Shown here one piece after another: positions 27,775 through 34,257 of a DNA stretch of 37,591 nt. The DNA is from Alphaproteobacteria bacterium (GTDB lineage Bacteria; Pseudomonadota; Alphaproteobacteria; Rhodospirillales; Rhodospirillaceae), in assembly GCA_030432435.1 (NCBI GenBank), contig JAUIGX010000005.1:1-37591 (forward strand), in the 5' to 3' direction. Numbering within the stretch: position 1 is the first letter of the stretch; every line of letters starts with the position of its first letter. Made by a program: the position numbers and the translations under genes. The notes under the pieces are model-generated. The model saw only the letters and a program-made list of their open reading frames with translations, was not told the origin of the DNA and did not search any database.

Positions 27775-28986
27775 ATGCGAGAGATTTACCAAGCAAAAGC
27801 CGGCGACTTTAATCGTATTGCTGCTGTTGCCGCAGAGCACGGATTCTGTCTGGTGAAGGGTGTTTTTACCCCTGAAGAGATGACGGCGATCGAAGAGGAC
27901 ATGAAGGCGACGAGCCAGGATTTTCAAGGCAACATTCCTGATTTGCTCAGTTGCCCGCGTCTTCGCCGGGTCATGCTGGACAATAGAGTGCTTTCAACGG
28001 CGCGCGCGCTCATGGGTGACGATCTTGTGTATTACGGCGAGAGCGCGGTCAACTACGAGGAACAAGCTGGCGCCCTAACGCAAAAACCCTACAACCATCT
28101 TCACTTCGATGCGCGGGGGATGCCCGACGATATAGACACCGTATGGCGTAGCGCTGAGGACAGTATGTTCGGCGCCTATCGTTTTGCCGTTTATTTAAGA
28201 GACTACAGCTCGCATAGCGGCGGCTTAAAGGTCGCCGTATCCTCGCATCGCAAAAACCCGGACCCCTACATTAATGCAACTGCATCGGAGAAAAATTCAT
28301 TCACGATCCCAAGCCAGTCAAGAACTGTCGCCTACAGCGTACCGGACTTCACCCTTTTCAATGTTCCCAGCCAACCGGGCGACCTGGTGGTGTGGAACCT
28401 CCGAACTCTGCATAGCGCAGGAGCCCGCCGATTGGTGGACCATCCTGACCTCGCCATGCTCCCAAGCGTAGAAGATAAAACTTATGCAGCGCTGCCAACA
28501 ATTTTTGAACCAATCGCTGAGCCGCGAAATGCACTTTTCTTTGACTATGGCGCGCCGGTTGAATCGACAGACCTCTACATCAAAAACCGAAGCCAACTGT
28601 TAACACCCAAAATGCTCAAGGTTGCTCAACTTCGGCGTTTTGATGGAGCAGCTGAGCTAAAAAGCGCCGCAGCTAATGGTGTTCGCCTGAGATTTGATCC
28701 CATTGCCGTCCTTCTCGGCGTGGAGCTATTGACCTTGGTACGCACCAAAGCGAAGGGCGTGCAACGCCCAGAACTCGAACACGCCATATCCAAAAGACGC
28801 AATCGTCTATTGACGATCATTACACGGCACGAAGAGTATTCGCCGCATCATCAGCTTTTTGACACAGAGTATTTTCGCCGGCGCATCATAGACGACGCGG
28901 ACGCCGGTGTTCTTGAATGCGCGCAGGTGATCATTGATCAATTGCAGCGGCAAGGCGCCGATATCGTTGCGGAAATGCCCACCTAA
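27775..28986 (+). CDS. Phytanoyl-CoA dioxygenase (PhyH) family protein
   Basis: Predicted Fe(II)/2-oxoglutarate-dependent oxygenase of 403 residues. The iron triad fits His110-x-Asp112 (NHLHFDARG) and His213 (LRTLHSAGARR), the latter followed by arginines that could bind 2-oxoglutarate. The N-terminal GFCLVKGVFTPEEMTAIEEDM is the usual PhyH opening. The C-terminal 120 residues (after about 285) are helical and have no family I recognise. Substrate unknown: PhyH relatives hydroxylate acyl-CoAs, natural products or small acids. It stands alone, convergent with the rhomboid gene, 105 bases after xerC. Third-codon-position GC is lower than in sucA (19 versus 25 of the first 40 codons, counted by hand), which may hint at acquisition. 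GAGAG precedes the ATG. Confidence 0.85.
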   Translation: MREIYQAKAGDFNRIAAVAAEHGFCLVKGVFTPEEMTAIEEDMKATSQDFQGNIPDLLSCPRLRRVMLDNRVLSTARALMGDDLVYYGESAVNYEEQAGALTQKPYNHLHFDARGMPDDIDTVWRSAEDSMFGAYRFAVYLRDYSSHSGGLKVAVSSHRKNPDPYINATASEKNSFTIPSQSRTVAYSVPDFTLFNVPSQPGDLVVWNLRTLHSAGARRLVDHPDLAMLPSVEDKTYAALPTIFEPIAEPRNALFFDYGAPVESTDLYIKNRSQLLTPKMLKVAQLRRFDGAAELKSAAANGVRLRFDPIAVLLGVELLTLVRTKAKGVQRPELEHAISKRRNRLLTIITRHEEYSPHHQLFDTEYFRRRIIDDADAGVLECAQVIIDQLQRQGADIVAEMPT

Positions 28987-29012
28987 CGATCAGGCAGAGC
29001 CAGCGCGGCTAT

Positions 29013-29795
29013 TTACCCCCACGGCCCACGGCGTCCAGCCCGCGGCACAGAACCGCCACGGCGTATGCGGATAGGACGACGCTCAACGGCGAACGCACGG
29101 CTGTGCGACACATCAAAGGCCCGCACACCCTTCTTCTTCATGAAGAATACCAGTGCCGCACCCACTACAAAACCCCCGATGTGGGCCATGAACGCCACGC
29201 CGGGCTCGTTGGGATCGGCCATGGCAGAGCTTAAGAGCTGTCCGCCAAACCAGAAGCCCAACACGATGAAGGCCGGTAAATTGACCACCGTGAAGAAGAC
29301 AATCAGCACCACAAAAACACGGATGTTGGCGCGGGGATGGAGGATGAGATATGCGCCAAGAATTCCCGAAACAGCGCCGGACGCACCGACCATCGGAATT
29401 TCGGAGAGCGGCGCAACGAAACCCTGGGCAAAAGCCGCGGCCACACCGCAAAGAAGGTAAAAGAGCAAATAGCGGACGTGGCCGAGCGAAGCCTCGATAT
29501 TGTCGCCGAAGATCCATAGATAGAGCATGTTGCCGCCCAGATGCATAAACCCGCCGTGCATAAACATGGACGAGAACATCGTTAAGAGCTGCGGCACCTG
29601 AGGCAAGCGCGGATCAAGTTGTGCATCGCCAAACAACATGCCCGGCGTGAACCCAAAAACATAGATCGCCACTTGCCCGCCCTGGGGGCCTAGCGAGAAC
29701 TGCCACAGATATACGAGAACGCACGCGGCGATGAGGACGTAGTTCACATACGGAGTTGTGGTGTGAGGATTGTCGTCTTTGAAAGGGAGAAACAT
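29013..29795 (-). CDS. Rhomboid family intramembrane serine protease
   Basis: Membrane protease of 260 residues that cuts substrates within or next to the membrane. The catalytic dyad is visible: Ser139 in GASGAVSG and His205 in MAHIGGFVVG. The conserved segment FMHGGFMHLGGNMLYLWIFGDNIE (78-101) precedes it. About six hydrophobic segments can be traced from residue 17 to 218. The C-terminal tail (about 219-260) is cytoplasmic, arginine- and glycine-rich (RRPIRIRRGGSVPRAGRRG). It is the last gene of the long minus-strand run. The Shine-Dalgarno AAGGAG lies five bases before the ATG, inside a small hairpin. Substrate unknown. Confidence 0.94.
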   Translation of the reverse strand: MFLPFKDDNPHTTTPYVNYVLIAACVLVYLWQFSLGPQGGQVAIYVFGFTPGMLFGDAQLDPRLPQVPQLLTMFSSMFMHGGFMHLGGNMLYLWIFGDNIEASLGHVRYLLFYLLCGVAAAFAQGFVAPLSEIPMVGASGAVSGILGAYLILHPRANIRVFVVLIVFFTVVNLPAFIVLGFWFGGQLLSSAMADPNEPGVAFMAHIGGFVVGAALVFFMKKKGVRAFDVSHSRAFAVERRPIRIRRGGSVPRAGRRGPWG

Positions 29796-29799
29796 TCGG

Positions 29800-29813
29800 G
29801 CTCCTTATGGAGC
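29800..29813 (-). promoter_or_regulatory. Hairpin enclosing the rhomboid Shine-Dalgarno
   Basis: On the minus strand GCUCC-AUAA-GGAGC forms a five-bp stem with a four-base loop. Its 3' arm contains the GGAG of the ribosome binding site five bases before the rhomboid ATG, so folding would block ribosome access. Short stem, so a weak effect is expected. Confidence 0.4.
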
Positions 29814-29870
29814 GACCTTACGGAATGTAGCAGACTCGAACAAGGAAATGCGGCTGACGATAGAGATCGC

Positions 29871-30653
29871 CTAAGCCTTCGCCCCTTGCAACTTTGCCAC
29901 ATGAGCGAGGCGAGCGAGAACCACCTCTTCCATCTGCGGCGTAATAACGAAGCCGTCATCGATTCCCAGCGACTGCCATTCAGATTTCGCGACCGATAAT
30001 TTTTGCTTTTGTCGATCTAGCGCGTTGCCGGGCGAGAGAAACTGCTCGCAGGTTTCCACGTTGATCTTCTTGTGCTTGACCAACTCGCGCAGACACTTGC
30101 GATACAGCGTATCTTCCGTGCGGTAGGTGCGGAAATCGTCTTCTTCGGCAAATCCTTGGATCATGTCGTGCCAGACGCGCCGGACGCAAAAATTGATGGG
30201 GCAACTTTCATCAAGCGAAGGCGGCCAATCGTCGTGCATCGGCATATCGATTTTCATGCGGGTGAAGACGTAACCAAGAGCATCGTCTGCTAGAAGCTCC
30301 GTCAGGCATAAATGAATGTGGTTGGGATAAAACACATCGTCGGCATCCAAGAAGAATAGAAATGAGGCCGTACTTTGTCGCACGCCTTCATTGCGCGAGA
30401 ATCCCGGACCGCGGTTTTCCGTATTGCGAACCAAGCGCACGACGGGATAGCGCGCCGTCCATGCTTCGGTGATCGCCGCAGTCGCATCGGCTGAACAATC
30501 ATCCACAACGATAATGTCCGCCTCGGTCCGCAGACCCCTTACGTCTGTGCAATACACCAATGCTCCCAGCGCGCTTTCGATGGTGCGGTCCAGCGTAGCG
30601 GCCGCGTTGTAGGCGGGGATTATGACGGCGATGCTGGGCGTAGTGCGGGACAT
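29871..30653 (-). CDS. Glycosyltransferase family 2
   Basis: A 260-residue enzyme with a GT-A fold. The nucleotide-sugar domain starts IAVIIPAYNAAATLDRTIESAL; IIVVDDCSADAT (47-58) and the metal-binding DADD (103-106, FLFFLDADDVFYP) are intact, and NRGPGFSRNEGVRQS is typical of the family. The C-terminal third holds an acidic FAEEDDFRTYRTEDTLYRKCLREL stretch that may contain the acceptor-side catalytic residues. No membrane segment is present, so it is probably cytosolic. Donor and acceptor are unknown. It starts four bases after the VOC gene stop, so it seems to be co-transcribed with the lpdA end of the TCA operon, an unexpected place for a sugar transferase. Confidence 0.9.
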   Translation of the reverse strand: MSRTTPSIAVIIPAYNAAATLDRTIESALGALVYCTDVRGLRTEADIIVVDDCSADATAAITEAWTARYPVVRLVRNTENRGPGFSRNEGVRQSTASFLFFLDADDVFYPNHIHLCLTELLADDALGYVFTRMKIDMPMHDDWPPSLDESCPINFCVRRVWHDMIQGFAEEDDFRTYRTEDTLYRKCLRELVKHKKINVETCEQFLSPGNALDRQKQKLSVAKSEWQSLGIDDGFVITPQMEEVVLARLAHVAKLQGAKA

Positions 30654-30657
30654 GATG

Positions 30658-31047
30658 TTAAACCGTCACCGGCTCGTTTTCCGCTTTGCTCTCGCTGAAT
30701 CTGATTTTGTTTCCGAAAGGATCGATAACCTGCAGAGTCCAGGCGTTCCAAGGCGCATCCTCGATGTCCGGACGTAGAAACTTGTAATCTTTGGCAGAAA
30801 TTTCGGCGTGAAATTCTTTCAGATCGGTGGTTTCGACAAAGACAGTGCTGCCGGGAGTCGAATCGCCGTGATGTTCGCTGATATGCAACACGAGGCCGTC
30901 GCGGGAAACTTGCATATATAGCGGCAACTCGGGCTCGAACCGATGTTCCCAATCAACATGAAACCCTAAATAGCCGACATAAAATTCCTTGGCTTTTTCC
31001 TCGTCAAACGAACGAAGAATCGGAATGGTTTTGGAAAAAGCCGGCAT
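30658..31047 (-). CDS. VOC superfamily protein (glyoxalase/bleomycin-resistance type)
   Basis: A single-domain 129-residue protein of the vicinal oxygen chelate fold. The segments TIPILRSFDEEKAKEFYVGYLGF, VDWEHRFEPELPLYMQVSRDGLVLHISEHHGDSTPG and WTLQVIDPFGNKIRFSES match the glyoxalase/bleomycin-resistance-like group. Proteins of this subgroup bind rather than modify bleomycin-like compounds in some hosts, but function cannot be assigned; metal ligands for glyoxalase I are not clearly complete. One base separates it from the lpdA stop and four from the glycosyltransferase, so it belongs to the same transcript. Confidence 0.88.
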   Translation of the reverse strand: MPAFSKTIPILRSFDEEKAKEFYVGYLGFHVDWEHRFEPELPLYMQVSRDGLVLHISEHHGDSTPGSTVFVETTDLKEFHAEISAKDYKFLRPDIEDAPWNAWTLQVIDPFGNKIRFSESKAENEPVTV

Positions 31048-31048
31048 C

Positions 31049-32467
31049 CTATATATGCAGCGCCCGACCGTCGGCGGCGAGTGCGGCTTCTTTGATCACC
31101 TCGCCAAGCTGTGGGTGAGCATGACAGGTGCGGGCAATGTCTTCCGACGACGCGCCGAATTCCATACCAACAGCGATTTCCATGATCAAATCGCCCGCTT
31201 CGGCGCCGACAATATGACAACCAAGGACACGGTCGGTTTTCTCATCCGCCAGAATTTTGGCGAATCCATTTGTATCGCCGTTGCAGCGCGCGCGACCGTT
31301 GGCCGTGAAAGGAAACTTGCCGGTTTTGTAAGCCACGCCTTCCTCTTTGAGCTGCTCTTCGGTTTTACCGATGCCGGCGACTTCGGGCCAAGTGTAGACC
31401 ACCGAAGCAATGGCCTCGTAGTTCACGTGGCCGGGCTGACCGGCGAGAATTTCGGCGCAGGCCACACCTTCATCCTCGGCTTTATGAGCCAGCATTTGTC
31501 CGCCGATGACATCGCCGATAGCGAAGATGCCTTCAACATTGGTTTGGTAGTGCTGGTCGGCCTCGACGAATCCTCGGTCAGACACTTTTACGCCCGCCTC
31601 TTTCAATCCCAGCCCGTCGATATAGGGGCGGCGGCCAATGGCCACCAGAACGACATCGGCTTTGATCGTTTCGGCCGCACCGCCTTTGGCGGGTTCGACT
31701 TTAAGCGACACGCCGTCTTTGCCGGCTTTGGCTTCGGTGACCTTATGGCCCAGCTTGAATTTAAGGCCCTGCTTTTCCAGGATGCGCTGCATTTGCTTGC
31801 GCACTTCGCCGTCCATGGGTGGGAGAATAAAATCGAGGAATTCGACTACGGTGACATCGGCGCCCAGGCGGCGCCAAACCGAGCCCATTTCAAGACCAAT
31901 AACGCCTGCGCCGATGACGACCATCGACTTAGGCACTTTATCCAGCGTCAGCGCGCCGGTGGACGAGACGATTTGTTTTTCGTCAACCTCAACGCCCTTT
32001 AGCGGCGTGACCTCGGACCCGGTGGCAATAACCACATACTTGGCGGTATAGGCTGTTGTCTTGCCCTTGTCGTCTTTCACGGAGACTTCGTGAGCGCCGG
32101 TTTTGGCCTTGGTGACTTTACCGAAGCCCTTGATGTAGGTGACCTTGTTTTTCTTCAGCAAGAACTCGATGCCCTGGCGGTTTTGGTCCACCACCTGATC
32201 CTTGCGTGCAAGCATGGTGGACAGGTCCATCTCGACCTTACCAACTTTGATACCGTGATCGGCAAAAGCATGATTGGCTTCGTCAAACAAATGCGAGGAC
32301 TGCAACAACGCCTTCGACGGAATACATCCGACATTGGTGCAGGTGCCGCCAAGAGCGCCGCGGCTTTCCACACAGGCCGCCTTTAGCCCGAGCTGCGCCG
32401 CGCGCAGAGCACAGACGTAACCGCCGGGTCCGCCGCCGATCACAATGACGTCAAAAGTATCAGCCAT
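31049..32467 (-). CDS. lpdA: Dihydrolipoyl dehydrogenase (E3)
   Basis: FAD flavoprotein that reoxidises the lipoyl groups of the 2-oxoacid dehydrogenase E2 and reduces NAD. The 472-residue protein has the FAD motif VIVIGGGPGGYVCALRAAQLG, the redox disulfide Cys43/Cys48 in GGTCTNVGCIPSK, the NAD motif VIGAGVIGLEMGSVW, the second FAD segment EGIFAIGDVIGGQMLAHKAEDEG and the C-terminal catalytic His in CHAHPQLGEVIKEA. Located after sucB and the GFA gene, it is most likely the E3 of this 2-oxoglutarate dehydrogenase complex. All motifs intact. Confidence 0.98.
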   Translation of the reverse strand: MADTFDVIVIGGGPGGYVCALRAAQLGLKAACVESRGALGGTCTNVGCIPSKALLQSSHLFDEANHAFADHGIKVGKVEMDLSTMLARKDQVVDQNRQGIEFLLKKNKVTYIKGFGKVTKAKTGAHEVSVKDDKGKTTAYTAKYVVIATGSEVTPLKGVEVDEKQIVSSTGALTLDKVPKSMVVIGAGVIGLEMGSVWRRLGADVTVVEFLDFILPPMDGEVRKQMQRILEKQGLKFKLGHKVTEAKAGKDGVSLKVEPAKGGAAETIKADVVLVAIGRRPYIDGLGLKEAGVKVSDRGFVEADQHYQTNVEGIFAIGDVIGGQMLAHKAEDEGVACAEILAGQPGHVNYEAIASVVYTWPEVAGIGKTEEQLKEEGVAYKTGKFPFTANGRARCNGDTNGFAKILADEKTDRVLGCHIVGAEAGDLIMEIAVGMEFGASSEDIARTCHAHPQLGEVIKEAALAADGRALHI

Positions 32468-32496
32468 AAGATATTTTCCTTACACAGTGCCGCAGT

Positions 32497-32898
32497 TTAA
32501 TCCACGGGCGGATATTCTGAATATTGCGGGGCATCGCCCCCTATATGATCCCAGGGAGCCTTCGATCCCACGAATAAATGCATGCCAATTTGAACACCCG
32601 GGTCGCCATCAACACTGCCGAGCGTTACGCCGTGCACGGACCCATCGTGAAGACCGCAAAGCGATGAACCGCAGGTGCCGCAAAAACCAAGAGCCCAACC
32701 AGGCATTGTTGAGTACTCAGTAAGCTTCTCACCGCCGCTCGTCCATGCAAACGAGCCCGGCTGAACTTCTGCGTAGGCCGACCCAGCGCCGCTAAAAACT
32801 TTCCGGCATTTTGAGCAGTGGCAACTGCGCGCACCGACAAGCGGCGCGGTGATTTCATAGCGGATTTGGCCGCAAAAACAACCGCCCGTCAAAAGCAT
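32497..32898 (-). CDS. GFA family zinc protein
   Basis: A 133-residue protein of the glutathione-dependent formaldehyde-activating (GFA/CENP-V) family. Zinc-binding cysteines follow the family layout: Cys7 and Cys9 (GGCFCGQIRYE), Cys26, Cys28 and Cys31 (CHCSKC), and Cys73, Cys76 and Cys81 (CGTCGSSLC). The start at 32898 has AGAGG seven bases upstream; the frame extends 20 codons further into the sucB end, but those residues precede the conserved MLLTGGCFCG opening. Members are often of unknown function, and the name does not prove formaldehyde chemistry. It sits between sucB and lpdA, an unusual insertion in an E1-E2-E3 operon. Confidence 0.9.
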   Translation of the reverse strand: MLLTGGCFCGQIRYEITAPLVGARSCHCSKCRKVFSGAGSAYAEVQPGSFAWTSGGEKLTEYSTMPGWALGFCGTCGSSLCGLHDGSVHGVTLGSVDGDPGVQIGMHLFVGSKAPWDHIGGDAPQYSEYPPVD

Positions 32899-32918
32899 GG
32901 TGGCCTCTTGCTTATGGT

Positions 32919-34202
32919 TTAGGTCTCGATCAATAGACGGCCCGGATCTTCGATGCACTCTTTTACGCGCACGAGGAAGGTGACCGCTTCGCGGCCATCG
33001 ACAATGCGGTGATCATAAGACAGAGCCAGATACATCATCGGTTTTGCAACGATCGAACCGTCCTCCAGCACCACAGCACGCTGCTTGATATTGTGCATGC
33101 CAAGAATGCCCGACTGCGGGGCGTTCAGAATTGGTGTGGACAGCATAGAGCCGTAGATACCGCCATTGGTGATGGTGAACGTACCGCCGGTCATGTCTTC
33201 CATGGTCAGCTTGCCATCGCGCGCGCGGCGACCGAGGCCGGAAATCTCGGCTTCGATTTCGGCAAAAGATTTCGCATCGCAATCGCGCACCACCGGAACG
33301 ACGAGGCCCTGCGGCGTCCCTACGGCGACGCCGATGTCGTAGTAATTTTTGTAAACCAGCTCGCCGTCTTGAATCTCGGCGTTGACCGCCGGAAGGTCTT
33401 TGAGCGCGGCAACACACGCTTTGGCGAAAAAGGACATGAAGCCCATCTTCACGCCGTGTTTCTTTTCGAACGCGGCCTTATATGTGCTGCGCATACTCAT
33501 AACCGCAGACATATCCACCTCGTTGAAGGTAGTGAGCATGGCCGCGGTGTTTTGCGCTTCTTTCAAACGCTCGGCGATGCGTTTACGAAGACGCGTCATC
33601 TTTACGCGCTCTTCAGCGGGACCGCGGTCGGGCACTTGAGCCTTCGTCGCGCGGTCGGGGCCGGTCGCCATATATGCCAGCACATCGGCTTTCACCAAAC
33701 GGCCGTTCTTGCCTGTGGCCGGAATGGCATTGGGATCAAGACCGTGCTCATCGACCAAATGGCGAACGGAGGGCGCTAAGGGATAATCGGAGGCGATTGA
33801 CGACTTTGCCGGTTCGGGCTTTTTCTCGTCCGCTTTCTTAGGCGCGGGCTTCTCGTCCTCTTTCTTCGCTTCCTTTTTGTCTTCTTTAGTCTCTTCTTTC
33901 TTCTCGGGCGGCTTAGAGTCGGCCTTTTTCTCAGGCTCTTTTTTCTTTTCGGACTCCTTGCCGCTCCCAGCGCCAATCGTGCCCAGCACTGCGCCCACTT
34001 CAACTTCCGCGCCTTCCTCGGCGATAATTTCGCCCAAGGTGCCGGCGTTCTCGGCGCGCACTTCCACGGTCACTTTATCGGTTTCAAGCTCCACGACCGG
34101 CTCGTCCTGGGCAACATCATCACCCACCTTCTTGAACCACTTCGCGACAGTGGCTTCGGTTACGGATTCCCCTAGGGTGGGCACTTTGATTTCGGTCGAC
34201 AT
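32919..34202 (-). CDS. sucB: Dihydrolipoyl succinyltransferase, 2-oxoglutarate dehydrogenase E2
   Basis: Core of the complex: carries the lipoyl group and transfers succinyl to CoA. Domains: lipoyl domain (1-77, lipoyl Lys43 in [11 protein letters not shown]), a charged Lys/Glu/Pro linker (about 80-133), the E1/E3-binding domain (about 140-177, [37 protein letters not shown]) and the catalytic domain with SYDHRIVDG (His and Asp near 397-401). The [19 protein letters not shown] and [15 protein letters not shown] stretches point to succinyl rather than acetyl transfer. The linker is unusually rich in Lys and Glu instead of Ala and Pro. It lies 55 bases after sucA. Confidence 0.98.
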   Translation of the reverse strand: MSTEIKVPTLGESVTEATVAKWFKKVGDDVAQDEPVVELETDKVTVEVRAENAGTLGEIIAEEGAEVEVGAVLGTIGAGSGKESEKKKEPEKKADSKPPEKKEETKEDKKEAKKEDEKPAPKKADEKKPEPAKSSIASDYPLAPSVRHLVDEHGLDPNAIPATGKNGRLVKADVLAYMATGPDRATKAQVPDRGPAEERVKMTRLRKRIAERLKEAQNTAAMLTTFNEVDMSAVMSMRSTYKAAFEKKHGVKMGFMSFFAKACVAALKDLPAVNAEIQDGELVYKNYYDIGVAVGTPQGLVVPVVRDCDAKSFAEIEAEISGLGRRARDGKLTMEDMTGGTFTITNGGIYGSMLSTPILNAPQSGILGMHNIKQRAVVLEDGSIVAKPMMYLALSYDHRIVDGREAVTFLVRVKECIEDPGRLLIET

Positions 34203-34257
34203 TGCGTCCTCAATTCACGCTGGTTCTATGGCCACTTGGCGATCACCAGGGACCATA

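Noticed and set aside
30989-32002. 337-codon plus-strand frame
   Set aside because: Entirely antisense to lpdA, which has every motif of dihydrolipoyl dehydrogenase. Long antisense frames are expected in GC-rich genes.
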